Shown: positions 1 to 10,250 of the stretch, piece after piece | How positions within the stretch are numbered: position 1 is the stretch's first letter | Layout: every line of letters begins with the position of its first letter | Assembly: GCA_958510875.1 (NCBI GenBank) | Contig: OY294068.1 | Coordinates: forward strand, 14,981,282-15,045,281 | Length of the DNA: 64,000 nucleotides | Origin: Endomychus coccineus | Lineage: Eukaryota > Arthropoda > Insecta > Coleoptera > Endomychidae | Reading direction: 5' to 3' | Made by a program: the position numbers and the translations under genes | Notes under the pieces: generated by a model | Databases searched by the model: none | What the model was told of the DNA's origin: nothing | The model's input: only the letters and a program-made list of their open reading frames with translations

Positions 1-536
1 CGCATTACATATTTCAATCTCGATCCGCAAGACCGAGAACCGTTTTCAATAAATTATCACGATTCATCGAGTAGACAGTTGCTATTTCAGTTATGCTGAA
101 CACTTTACGTTTTCTACTTGGTGATCTTTGAATGATCAGACATCGGTATCTCTCATGATATTTTTATGAAATGGAAGGCTGATGGTAATGAACTTCCCGT
201 AAATAACATGCAGCATCCTCTTTGCCTTCCAATTATTAAGAGTAGAATGGAATTTTATCAATTTCTCGCTGTAAAATAGTTGATGTCTTTATTGATTTTA
301 GTAATATAATATAATATATAAAATCTTCAGTTATATAACTGTCGCATTAGATTTTTCGGATTTGGTTAAAATTAAATTGTTATTGATTGTTTTTTGCTTA
401 ATAGATTTGATCAGTTTGTTGTGAGAGAGATTATTGGTATTAAGTGTTTGTTCGAGTTATTATTGAATCGACTGATTTATTTTTAGTCGGTTTTTCTTTG
501 CGTGCAATTTCTACTTCCATATTGACTGTTTAAAAA
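1..536. other. No gene seen; AT-rich non-coding
   Basis: No open frame of recognisable content, repeat or structured element is visible. The stretch ends where the left arm of the first foldback element begins. Confidence 0.5.
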
Positions 537-1642
537 GAAGACCAACAAAGAACTAGTCCAGTCAAAGTGTGAAAAGCATCTAAAATTTTATAGACCACAC
601 GAAAATGTATAATTCTTTTTGCATCGTGTTCGGGATAGCTTACACATTGTTAGTCAGCAATAACAAAAGGGGACTCGGAATTATTACTATTAATAAGCAA
701 TGAAACACCATTTTCAATTAACAAATAGAATGTCTTTTATAACAAATGGAATATTTTGGGCTTTTTCAATCCAAAGCTTCTGAAATTTGGTATCAGGAGG
801 TATTTTGGTCCGCTGAACCTAAATCTGGCAAATGGAAAAACTGCCCCTTTGCTGGAAAATCTGGAAAATCTCACCAAATCCTAGCAACAAACAATTTTTT
901 TTTCTCGGACTGTATTTGAATAATAAGAAGCCGTGATGATTCTCGGTACAAATTTCAATTAGAGAAGGAAAATTCTTGAAAATTGGTGGAAAATTGCACC
1001 GTTTTCCTCCATACTCCCGTCTCGGTTCTCGGTTTTTGTGGTTGCTGAGTAATATTCCTTGGTTATAAAATCGAAAGCAACTATGGTTCTACGGAAAACT
1101 CCAGAAAATGAAAATTTGATTAAACACCATCATCAAATTTGATTACATTTTAAAATTAATTTTTTAGAAAATTGCAGTGTTATAATAATGATGATATTAC
1201 TCGGTTATATGAAAACATCTGCTACCTGCTTTACCTGCTTTGGAAGAGATACTGTACATATCGAAATTCTTTATCTTCGTAAAACAAAATAACAATCAAA
1301 GATTGTTGCGTAAATAAGTCAAATTTTAATTTTTCGGAGTTTTCCAGAAAACTGCAGTTGCTTTTGATATCATAATCATAAAATAGTAGTCCTCTTAGCG
1401 AATTTCAGAAACTTTGGATTAAAAAAGCTCGAGATATTCCATTTGTTATAAAAGACATTCCATTTGTTAATTGAAAATGATTTATCATTGTTTATTAATA
1501 GTAATAATCACGAGGACCCCTTTTTTCCTGACTAGCGATGTGTAAGCCATCCTGAACACATTTTTATGAGGTCTTTAAAATTGTAGTAATGACCCCTATT
1601 TTTTCACACTTTTGACTGGACTAAACAAAGTCTTGGATCTTC
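537..1642. mobile_element. Foldback (palindromic) MITE-like element, about 1.1 kb
   Basis: The left arm (about 540-790, resuming near 1040-1130) is the reverse complement of the right arm (about 1290-1640). Both arms contain the block around AGTCCAGTCAAA, a stretch with ACTATTAATAA, and one with CAATTAACAAATRGAATGTC. The arms are diverged and the left one carries extra sequence (about 790-1040). No transposase is encoded. This is the form of a non-autonomous foldback DNA element, but I cannot name the superfamily because no clear target duplication is visible. Confidence 0.7.
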
Positions 1643-1943
1643 CGATAATATCAGACTTTAGTAGCATTAAATTCGATTTCAATAAGATTGATTTGTTTTC
1701 CACTAAATCGAATTGGAGAATGTTACTTTAGATGTGTAGATACAACCTGTTTACAACTACTTGAGTTAACGAGAGATTTGAGTTTCTAATTAAAATGACA
1801 TTAACATAATAGTGTTTAATTTTACAATATGAATGACATTTACTATCACGTAATTAAGAGGGAAACTTCAGAATCAAAAACCAGATTACACTTTAATCTT
1901 TGATGCATTAGCTCTAAATGTTTCGATTTCACAACAACATCGT

Positions 1944-1979
1944 CAGAAGTATTTCTAACACTAGCGTTAGAAATACTTC
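1944..1979. repeat. Near-perfect 18-bp inverted repeat (hairpin)
   Basis: Two 18-bp arms (AGAAGTATTTCTAACACT and its complement with one mismatch) meet with no spacer. It lies downstream, in the minus sense, of the decayed exon copy at 2136-2345. Its function is unknown. Confidence 0.7.
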
Positions 1980-2135
1980 TTACGACTTCTGGTTCATCAA
2001 CAACATGGTATCTATTGAATGAACTATAAAATAATAAAAAAACGTTGGATATAACATGATATAAATTCATAACATATTTAGCCTTAAATGAATATAATGT
2101 CGTTTGTCGTATTGGCATCCGATACAGTAACTTAC

Positions 2136-2345
2136 CATAAATCTTTCTAGTCAGGTCCAGTGTATTAATTCCTGGAGCGTCGTTGACACATCTGGGTGAC
2201 GGTAAACGTGTTTCGTCGCACATAAAACTGTTATTATTAATTAAGAAATTCTATTTGTAGCGTTAACTAGAATGTTCCATGTTGTAAATTGTCCGTGACT
2301 TCATATTTTTTTTTGCCATCGTTCAACTGTTTTTCTTTTTCATGT
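2136..2345 (-). pseudogene. Decayed partial copy of the exon at 4264-4657
   Basis: Read on the minus strand, this matches the 3' half of the exon at 4264-4657. It shares the peptide run DETRLPSPRCVN, then PGIN and LDLTR. It ends in a consensus splice donor (GTAAGTTAC) at 2135. The homology continues past the donor into intron sequence (ATGCCAATA), so this is a DNA-level duplication rather than a retrocopy. Upstream the homologous sequence continues (AAACAGTT, AATATGAAG) but the frame is lost and contains a TAG and other stops. The 125-codon ORF at 1846-2223 reads straight through the donor and is probably not a real protein. Confidence 0.65.
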
Positions 2346-2524
2346 ATCAGATGAGACGTGTCGAAATGTTATTTATATATCATAACTCCCAGTCATTGTA
2401 TAAGAATCTCAAAACTTTGGACATACGTATTATACTTATATTTATTTATATTCTAATAGTCTCCCAGAATAGAAAAATGTAGATTTCAAGGTGATCACTA
2501 TCACTGTCATAATGAACTGAATGA

Positions 2525-2745
2525 ATGTTTCCGACGTATCCAAATGAATATACTGATTTAAATAAAAAATGTAACACCCAGAGAGGAACACGCTCTGGGG
2601 GTATTTATGGACACCTTCATACTATGGGTATCACAGATGACCCTATATATAGAAAAAGCAGAGAACTGGACCAAACTGCCTCTTACATCCTGTTGGAATG
2701 CCCAGCACTACCAGAAGAACTTATGGAAGCCAGCGGTTTTTAACA
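2525..2745 (+). mobile_element. LINE 3' fragment (end of RNase H-bearing ORF2)
   Basis: The frame reads MGITDDPIYRKSRELDQTASYILLECPAL (split here as MGITDDPIYRKSREL and TASYILLECPAL). It corresponds to the Cys-rich tail after the RNase H domain in I/LOA/R1-type non-LTR elements, normally GxxDDPxCRKC...ETxxHILxECPAL. Two of the expected Cys positions are changed (CRKC to YRKS), so it is a degenerate 5'-truncated copy. A related tail occurs at 16460-16620. Confidence 0.6.
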
Positions 2746-3480
2746 AAATACTAGTTTTCCACCTTAGTCAAGCGGGCGTCTCCAAGTTTGATAAATCTAG
2801 TGGGCCATGGCTGATTATACGACTGTCAAATAATGAAGAAATGTCATTTAGTTTTAAATTATTGTGAACAATGCCGCCATGGTTAAATTACACCGAAGAC
2901 TATTTAAATTTATTTATTATTTATGGCGAATGCAACAAAGTTATAACACGAACGTGTAATATACATTTGCTCCATATCCCAAAAAACAGAAGCCATCAGC
3001 AAACACTGTTCACTATGTATTGTTGAAAATATATAATCAGCCATGATTAACTAGATGTATCAAACTTAAAAACGCCCGGTTAACAAAGGTGGAGAACTGG
3101 CATTTTGTAAATAAATCGAAAACGATAATATTCAGGTATAGGGAACCAAATACAAAGTTGCTTTAATTTTTTGTGCTTAATACGGCTACTATAAAACAAA
3201 TAGGGTTTTCATTTGTTCTCGAATTGATATTTCAATGATTCCTTGTGAGCACGCTGTACAATATCGGAATGTTTCTTTATGATATTTCTCTGCACTACAA
3301 AAGGCCAAAAGCGCCTTACGATATATGCAGCCGTTATGATTACGGTTGATTTTAGGTATAGGACATAATGAATGAAATGTACCTGGAATTTCCGGTAGAA
3401 TTCAAAAATGCACTATATGTTAATTAACAATTAAGCCTCTAATTGATTGTTAATTTGAACCGATAAGTTAACAAACGTAT
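2746..3480. other. No gene seen
   Basis: AT-rich sequence without recognisable coding or repeat structure. Short ORFs here lack any family resemblance. Confidence 0.4.
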
Positions 3481-3504
3481 TTGACAAAAAAACATGGAAG
3501 GAAA

Positions 3505-3710
3505 TTGGCCTCAAATCGTTACTCGGGGATTTTCGAGGTTGCTGATCACGAATCCGTTGTCAGAATCGGAAAATTCGGGAAAACTCACATTTTCATGAAA
3601 AATTACAACCAGAATCTGCGAAGGGTGCATCACTAGCGTAAAAAAAATCACTCGGGGGTTTTCGAAGTCGCTGATCACGAATCCGTTATCAGAATCGGGA
3701 AAATTCTACT
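3505..3710 (+). repeat. Two direct copies of a GGTCGCTGATCACGAATCCG-type repeat
   Basis: Two copies about 128 bp apart (near 3518-3580 and 3646-3706) share CTCGGGGRTTTTCGARGT, GCTGATCACGAATCCGTT and TCAGAATCGG. The same core occurs in the palindrome at 5162-6162 and, inverted, near 11806-11832, so this is a dispersed repeat motif. Confidence 0.65.
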
Positions 3711-4263
3711 TTATTGACCGGAATACTCGACTTTTTCTATGAAAATCACAGCCAGATACGTTCTAGATACGTTCCTGAACATACCTACCGATACGACTCT
3801 GTGATATGCCCCCTTATAAAAATTGATTCGTTACGGTCATGGGATTTAATTTTTTTTTCTTTACACTACTATTTTTTATTTGAGTTATTGAAAGGCGCCC
3901 TTCTATTACTTATTTTATACTAGCGTGTCCTATCCATTTATTTAAATTGACTTCTGGATAAATAAAATATTCTATTCTATTTCGGGAAAAGAATACGCTC
4001 GTGTATTAGCACTTCGGAACTTCCAACAGTGTGGAAGATAGAATAACGGCATGTATAAAATAAGATGATACGAAAAACGTTGGCTTCAAGTAGGCTCCTG
4101 GCTCCGATGACTCGTTCTTAATTATATGGCATCTGCATCATTAACCACATCACATGTATCTATAGAAGGAATGAGAAAAGCAACATAACCCGACTAAAAT
4201 TTATAGCTACTTAGTTTACAAATGGGTGTAATTCGATATTGGCATTTCAAAATGGTAACTTAC

Positions 4264-4657
4264 TCATCAATCTCTCTGGTCAGGTCTAACGAATTAATTC
4301 CGGGAGAATTGTTGACACATCTGGGTGACGGTAAACGGGTTTCATCGTCGCAGGTAAAACCTTTATTAACGGGAGAATTCCTATTCGAATCGTTAACCTG
4401 CGTGTTTATCGTTGTTATAATATCGGTCGCGTCTTCATATCTTCTCTCATTATCACTTAACTGTTTGGCGCTAACTCCACGTTTCCCATACAGTTGCCTG
4501 TAATACTTTTCCTGATCGCCGTACATCCAACATACCTTCCACCATTGTTTGCACATAAGCACATTGGCGGAAGCACTGGTATTATCGCGTTTCAAGGCAG
4601 TATTCGTTATTGACGCACTTTTCATCGTGAAACTGTCACTAGTTTTTATTTACGAAC
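4264..4657 (-). CDS. Host-like exon with possible start codon, 5' part of an unidentified protein
   Basis: On the minus strand an acceptor (ACTTGCAG, ending at 4658) leads into an exon with an ATG at 4625-4623. A 120-residue open frame then ends at a perfect donor (GTAAGT from 4263). The peptide begins MKSASITNTALKRD. It includes a basic/aromatic stretch (KQWWKVCWMYGDQEKYYRQL) and ends in DETRLPSPRCVNNSPGIN followed by LDLTREIDE. No signal peptide or membrane segment is seen. I do not recognise the family. The splice sites and a decayed duplicate at 2136-2345 suggest a real gene transcribed leftwards. Downstream exons were not found. The plus-strand ORF at 4222-4503 is its shadow. Confidence 0.5.
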
Positions 4658-5161
4658 CTGCAAGTATAATTAATTATTACGATGGGTGAATATTTTATAC
4701 GGACCATTGATGAATCAATTCTATTCTGGAAATTAAACGTTAAATTCAAAGAAAAACCGGTGACCCACAATGTATATTTATATAAGTATTAATTTTTGAA
4801 TGTTATATGCAACATCAACACTAAAGTACCAGTTATAAAATCATGAGTTAACTCATATAAGTCGACTTTCCGTTGAACTATGCATTTTGGAGGAATAACC
4901 AATTGCAATAAGCTTAGAATCTCATACAATAAGTCGTAACATAATATTCATTATAACGTCGATAGTTGAAGTTGTTACTTGTGATAATTTATCGTATTGA
5001 TACGACGAAACACTTTTTTTTTTATTCCATTTAATTCATTCATTTAACATTGGCCTATGATAGAAGGCAAGCTTCTCTAACCTGGAAATTCCATCAAATC
5101 ATGGCTATTTCCGAATGCAGGTAGATAAACTTTAACGGGCGGTGACATGATACAATATATA

Positions 5162-6162
5162 GTCCAGGCAATAAGCCGGGAAAAAGGCCATAATAAAAAA
5201 AATATATATAGTAAGGTAGAATTTCATTTTTTTTTAAATTTTGTTCCTAATGCCCCATAGATCATTCATGACTATCAAGACCGCGGGGGTCGACCTTTCT
5301 ACTCACCCAAAACAGGTTTCAACCCCTCAGAGGAGCATTCTCATAAAAACAATCCAAAAGCTTATAAAATTAATGAATTAAGATGCGAAAATGACCCCCA
5401 GTATGTTTTTAGGGTCGCTGATCATGATTCCGCAGTTAGTTTTCTCGGAAAACTCCCTCCAGATGGAAAATTTATATATAATATATAATATGTAATTTAT
5501 AATTTTGTTGCAAAAATGACCTCTAGTAGGTTTTTTGGGTCGCCGATCCCAAAAAACTTCCTCCACGTGGAAAATTCGGGAAATTTGAGATTTTCCTGAG
5601 ACGGTTATGAATAATAGAGTATAATTTTGTTGCAAAAATGAACTCTAGTCATTTTGCAACAAAATTGACCTCTATTCATTTTTGCAACAAAATTATACTT
5701 TATTATTCATAGACGTCTCGGGAAAATCTCAAATTTCCCGAATTTTCCATCTGGAGACAGTTTTTTGGGGAAAATCACAGCGGAATCGTGATCAGCGACC
5801 AAAAAAACCTACTAGAGGTCATTTTTGCAACAAAATTATAAATTATATACTATATATAAATTTTATGAATTTCTCATCTGGAGGGAGTTTTCCGAGAAAA
5901 TTAACTGCGGATTCGTGATCAGCGTCCCAAAAAACATACCAGGGATCATTTTTGACTTTTAATTCATTGATTTTCTAAACTTTCAGATGGTTTTTATAAG
6001 AATGCTCCTCTGAGGGGTTGAAACCCCGTTTTGGGGGGTAGAAAGGTCAACCCCCGCGATCTTGATAGTCATGAATGAACTATGAGGTATTAGGAACACA
6101 ATGCAAAAAAGTTTTGAAATTCTAGCTTACTATATATATTTTTTTCGGTTTGTTGCCGGGAC
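5162..6162. mobile_element. 1.0-kb near-perfect palindromic MITE with TA flanks
   Basis: Arms of nearly 500 bp mirror each other about a centre near 5655. The outer ends read GTCCAGGCAA on the left and the complement of GTCCCGGCAA on the right. Each end is flanked by TA (5160-5161, 6163-6164), as expected for Tc1/mariner-type insertion. Both arms contain AACCCCTCAGAGGAGCATTC, TTGTTGCAAAAATGA and degenerate TCGCTGATCACGAATCCG motifs. No transposase is encoded. Mirror-image ORFs on each arm (5378-5635 minus, 5682-5918 plus) are artefacts of the palindrome. Confidence 0.8.
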
Positions 6163-6398
6163 TAATAATGTGATGTTCTATTTTACTTCCCATCTGTGGG
6201 AAGGCATGGTTAAATATTATCTGCCCAATGAATATTACCGCCTGTGAGATATTTACCTCAGACTTCAATCATGAGGCCGGAGTAAGTGGAAACCGAGCTA
6301 AACGCTATACCAATGCAGGCGGTTAAAACACTTTTGCTTTGCCTTTTATCATTTATATAATAGAACGACAACTTGCGTGTTATCTTTAAATATGAGGG

Positions 6399-7010
6399 CC
6401 AGTCCCTGAAAAATGAAACAGATGGCGCCACAATCGAAAATCCCATGTGACATTTGTGATACGTAGCAAGGTGAAACGTCTCTGAAAAATAAAAGAGATG
6501 GCGCCACAATGGATAATCCCTTGTGACATCTGTGATGAACCATCTCTAACTATAACGCATTAAAATTTTCAGACTGATATGTCATTCAGTTCTGTTTTGA
6601 CACCCATCGAAAGCAAGCAACCTTGAAAATTTTTGTGAAAATGGAAGAAATTGAATTTTGCGTCTTGATCAAAATTATTTCTTGCGTGAAGAAGACATTA
6701 CGCAAGCCAAAGCTTCGCTTGTTGAACATTATGAAGACTCTTCACCAACGGTTGGAACGATGGTTTACTGATTTTCGTTCTGGTAGTATGACCACAAAAG
6801 ATGCCGAACATTCTGGTAGTTCAATTGAATTGAGCTACGAATTGGTTCGTCACCCACCATATTCTCCAGATTTGGTCCCCTGGGATTTTTATCTATTTTC
6901 AAACTAGAAAAAATGGTTCGGCAGGAAGAGATTTGGCTCCAAAGAAGAGGTCATTACTGAAACAAACGCCTGATTGACCAAATAAATCATTTTTCTACGG
7001 ATGCTATACA
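6399..7010 (+). mobile_element. Internally deleted mariner relic
   Basis: The ATG at 6641 opens a frame beginning MEEIEFCVLIK. It continues LERWFTDFRSGSM then TKDAEHSG, the N-terminal helix-turn-helix part of mariner transposase. It then jumps directly to HPPYSPDLVPWDFYLFSN, the region of the third catalytic Asp. The middle, with the first two catalytic Asp residues, is therefore missing. After the stop at 6905-6907 the sequence still encodes KKWFG..RFGSKEEVITETNA in shifted frame. About 80 bp of the 5' leader (CTGAAAAATRAAASAGATGG) is tandemly duplicated at 6405-6480 and 6480-6545. A second copy of the 5' half lies at 61963-62345. Confidence 0.8.
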
Positions 7011-7044
7011 ATGTGCCACTTCTCTCATCGCTTTCATACGTTCA

Positions 7045-7150
7045 GAACGAAAGATTTCTCACGCAGTGAGAAATATCCGCCAATACAGTGAGATATAATT
7101 TCTCACAGTGAGATATAATTTCTCACAGTGAGAAATAATTTCTCACTGTT
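7045..7150. repeat. Tandem short palindromic repeats (TTTCTCAC/GTGAGAAA)
   Basis: Units of CAGTGAGAWATAATTTCTCA repeat about three times. Each is a small hairpin built from GTGAGA and TCTCAC. A related hairpin (8647-8733) lies on the other side of the Crypton-like gene, suggesting the motif belongs to that element's flanks. Confidence 0.65.
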
Positions 7151-7390
7151 ATCACGATAACCCAAGTCAGTCATGAATTGTTACATGTCAGATTGATATG
7201 ACACGTTCTCCACGTTGACAACGCTACGCCGACGATTCGCGTGCAATATCCAAGTAGCCCATTGTTGGCGTTTCTATAACAACAAAACCGAAGTAGTGCA
7301 TAATTATTGCTGTCAATTTACCCAACGAACATAGTTTTATTGTTATTTGTTATAATATAAACAGTTCAGATTCATTAATTATTGAATATA

Positions 7391-8536
7391 ATGGAATACG
7401 AAGATTTAGAGTCGGAAAATACACCTCCAGAAATTATTCAGAAAGCAATAGATGTTTGCAATAATTTGCTACCAAGCACATCAAGAGAAAAATATGAAAT
7501 CGCTTACAGAAACTTTATGGACTGGAAAATGAAAGCCAAGATAAATTCTTGTTCCGAAAATACCTTGTTAGTTTATTTTGAAGAGTTGTCAAGAAGATTG
7601 AAATCATCAACATTATGGTCTCAGTACTCGATGCTAAGGAGTACCTTAATGATTAAAAACTGTGTTGATATATCAAAATACGTAAAGCTACGTGCATTTT
7701 TAAAACGCAAATCTGAAAAATATGTTCCAAAACAGTCAAAAACATCAACAATTTTTAAAAGATGCACCTGATGAAAAGTATTTGCTGATAAAGGTATGAA
7801 TTGGAAATTTTTAAATTGTTATCGGAAAATGAATGTTTGGTTTTAATTTCAGGCTGCTTTATTTAGCTATTGGCCTTACAGGGGCATGCCGTTGTGATGA
7901 ACTTCGAAAATTAAAAATTGATGACATGGAAGATCTTAATTCGGCCCTTTTAATAAAATTACCCGATACTAAAACCAAGGTTCCTAGAAATTTCACAGTC
8001 ACAGGAGAATTCTACCAAATTTACAAAAAATATGTGAAGCTTCGACCATGCACAAATGAAACACGTTTTTTTTTAAATTACAAAAATAACAAATGTACGA
8101 GCCTGTGGGGATAAATGAATTTGGCACCGTGGCGAAAGAAATAGCGAAATTTTTGCAATTACCGAACCCTGAATTATATACTGGCCACTGTTTTCGAAGG
8201 TCATCTGCGACTATTTTAGTTAATGCAGGGGCAGATCTTTTAACTTTAAAACGCCATGGGGTTTGAAAATCCAGCAATGTTGCTGAATCTTATATCGACA
8301 ACTCCATAGCTAACAAAATGAAAATTTCAAAAAGTATAGTAGAATCCATTCAGCCTCCAGTGCCATTAGAACTTCAACACAACAATGCTGTGGTAGCTCA
8401 GTACGTTTCCCCATCAACTTCAACTTCGACCGCAGCTAATATTTCAATTACCGAAAAGATGTTGAAACAAAACAACCTACCAGGAATTACTTTACAAAAT
8501 AGTTCAAATATAACTGTTAATTACTATTTTAAATAA
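7391..8536 (+). pseudogene. Crypton-like tyrosine recombinase, decayed
   Basis: The 5' part (from the ATG at 7391) has an integrase SAM-like N-terminal domain: STSREKYEIAYRNFMDW, then LLVYFEELS and SQYSMLRSTLM. The catalytic domain follows in pieces. GACRCDELRKLKIDD carries the first catalytic Arg (7890-7892). TGHCFRRSSATILVNAGAD carries the HxxR (8186-8197). RHGV-stop-KSS replaces the usual HGGWKSS, and ESYIDNS carries the nucleophilic Tyr (8291-8293). Damage is a frameshift near 7745, another near 8100, and TGG changed to TGA at 8264-8266. A 59-bp gap at 7794-7852 has GT/AG ends but does not join the flanking frames. A Ser/Thr- and Asn-rich tail ends at 8536. Confidence 0.75.
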
Positions 8537-8646
8537 AATATAAAAATGAGTTAATGACATACAAGTATTATTGTATATGTATTTTAATTTTCAATACTTG
8601 AAAACAACGCATCCGTAGAAAAAGTACAATGTACAATTCTTGAGAT

Positions 8647-8733
8647 AACGACATATTTCTCACTCTCTTGATTTGCGGCACTCTGCTTCGGCTCGTGCCA
8701 ACAAACTTCTGCGCTCGTGAGAAATATGTCGTT
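8647..8733. repeat. Hairpin with perfect 17-bp stem downstream of the Crypton-like gene
   Basis: AACGACATATTTCTCAC (8647-8663) pairs exactly with 8717-8733. A second, inner stem (GGCAC/GTGCC) lies in the loop. It shares the TTTCTCAC/GTGAGAAA words with the array at 7045-7150, so both probably belong to the same mobile element. Confidence 0.7.
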
Positions 8734-8764
8734 TTTCTCACTTGTTGTACAATATACTATTCTT

Positions 8765-8975
8765 CTTTCATTTTTCAGGAACTTTTCACATTGCCCTGCC
8801 CTCGTATTACCTGTTTGGGAATCCGGATCCTCGGAGACGCCATTTTAGTGATGAAAGAGGTGAAGTTTGCAGTCAGAGCAAATTTTGGAGACTTATGGAA
8901 GGGGTATTTTTCCAAGGGTATTGAATTGTTGCTGGAACGGTGTAACGAACGCATTGATGTCAAAAATCCTCGAGT
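8765..8975 (+). mobile_element. C-terminal fragment of a second mariner-type transposase
   Basis: Two overlapping frames read ALPSYYLFGNPDPRRRHFSDE and then EVKFAVRANFGDLWKGYFSK followed by GIELLLERCNERIDVK. Together these match the mariner pattern DYxLFG...R.FSxDEEV..AV..yF...YF..GI..L..RW.KCI. It differs from the 6.4-7.0 kb copy at the protein level, so it is a different mariner family. One frameshift separates the two parts, and the rest of the element is missing. Confidence 0.6.
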
Positions 8976-9470
8976 CAAAACGCCCGGGTCAAAACGTCTC
9001 GTTTCGATTTCGACAACATTCTTAACTAAGGTGTCTGAGGCGTAATAGGCACTTCAGTCTTCAAAAAATGAGCTCTCTGACCGAGCAGCTGCAGAGAAAA
9101 TAAAATAGCGATCTTAAGTGGACCACCCAACGCAGATTCATGAGCGTTTGGTCTCTATGATGAATTATTCCGAGTTTATGTGAGAAGTTTCCATCAATTA
9201 CTCTTTTACATTAATGCAAATTTTTAAATTGCGGAATTATAGATAACGCGGCATCATTGAGTTACATCCTTGGAAACATAAGCATATTTATTCACATAAG
9301 ATTATCATATGGTTCTATTCACTTCCATCAAAAACAATGTACTGCGTGTGGAAAAATAGCTAACAGTTGGTTGTGAATACATTTCATACAGTTCCATGTT
9401 GTAGTATACAACATGACGTTTTAGAAGCGATTAGTTTATATGGAATAAAAATAATGATACGCTCAGTTAC

Positions 9471-9667
9471 CATTAAATGTGCATTAACTTTGTTGAGCAG
9501 GTCGTAAAATGCCTCATACAACACGAAAATTGTAGGTGCATTTTGCTATCGTGATTGCAAGTATCGATGGCGTAATTTCCCGCTTCGCATCCCACATCGC
9601 TTAAAGTTGACAATACGCACCCTGGTAATAAGATAACTTCATCGTACGCCCACTTCATCAAAGCACC
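9471..9667 (-). CDS. Exon-like ORF, unknown Cys-containing protein
   Basis: On the minus strand an acceptor-like ATGGTACAG (ending 9668) precedes an open frame that ends at a GTAACT donor (from 9470). The peptide runs GALMKWAYDEVILLPGCVLS, then GCEAGNYAIDTCNHDS, then SCCMRHFTTCS. The seven Cys in a short span suggest a secreted or extracellular domain. I do not recognise the family and see no neighbouring exon. It may be an isolated host exon, an exon fragment, or chance. Confidence 0.3.
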
Positions 9668-9714
9668 CTGTACCATAGTCAACGAATTAGGAAACATTAG
9701 TCATTTTATTTTGA

Positions 9715-9815
9715 CAAATTAAACTAAATGAGATTCGAAACGGTGTCTCGACCTATCTCGTCTCGTCTAAACTGGTTTTGTCTAGTCCCGTCTCGACCTC
9801 CTAGTCGAGATAAAT
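9715..9815. repeat. GTCTCG-rich degenerate simple repeat
   Basis: The words GTCTCG, TCTCGTCTCG and CGTCTCGACC recur through this short segment. No gene is present. Confidence 0.45.
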
Positions 9816-9944
9816 TCCAGGCGACGATATCAGTTTGTTTTATCAACATAAATGTACGAAGAATATATTGAGAGTGTTTTTTATCTGCCAAATTGCATTA
9901 TAATGATCCAAATAGCTTTCCAGATCTTGCCTAATTTTTTTTCT

Positions 9945-10250
9945 TCACTATACTACGCGAGAGGAAAACTTATAGTGTTTGCAGACTTTTTTTTAAGGTT
10001 TGGAGGTTATAGGCATAAGAAAAGACCTCACTAGGCAAATAGTTCCACTACTTGGTAGTTCGTCTTGACAACGATGGTGTGACTAGTTTGAGCTCGTCTA
10101 GACCGCTGACGAATGAAATTTCTGATGAACACCAGCCATGGAAATATCATCGTTCTACGATGTTCTAGAGAGGTCAATGAATCCGTAAGTGTGACATCAT
10201 CATCAATCAGACGAGTAGCTCTCTTCTGGATCCAGCGTATGTGTTGGGGC
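9945..10250 (-). mobile_element. Jockey-like LINE 3' fragment (family A)
   Basis: On the minus strand the sequence matches the fuller copy at 38691-40200. Shared blocks include TTTGGAGGTTATAGGCATA in the 3' UTR and the decoded run RATRLIDDDVTLTDSLTSLEHRR, given here as RATRLIDD and LTSLEHRR. This is the conserved C-terminal region after the RT domain of jockey-type elements. It is 5'-truncated and joins directly to a different LINE at about 10250. Confidence 0.6.

Larger units (their letters stand above)
6990..8623. repeat. 15-bp perfect inverted repeat bracketing the Crypton-like region
   Basis: TTTTTCTACGGATGC at 6990-7004 occurs in exact reverse complement at 8609-8623. The interval encloses the recombinase pseudogene. 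Cryptons have no terminal inverted repeats, so this may be coincidence or mark an insertion boundary. Confidence 0.4.

Noticed and set aside
1900..1960. Hammerhead-like core on the minus strand (CTGACGA followed by a TGAAATCGAAAC run)
   Set aside because: Core words and spacing resemble the ribozymes elsewhere, but stem II does not pair and no stem III or stem I partner is visible. It may be a very old relic.
5378..5918. Two similar ORFs on opposite strands (QQNYTLLFI...SGKSQISRIFH)
   Set aside because: They are mirror images produced by the two arms of the palindromic element, not a duplicated gene.
7045..7150. CRISPR-like short repeats
   Set aside because: Units are contiguous and palindromic, with no unique spacers. 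The context is eukaryotic mobile DNA.
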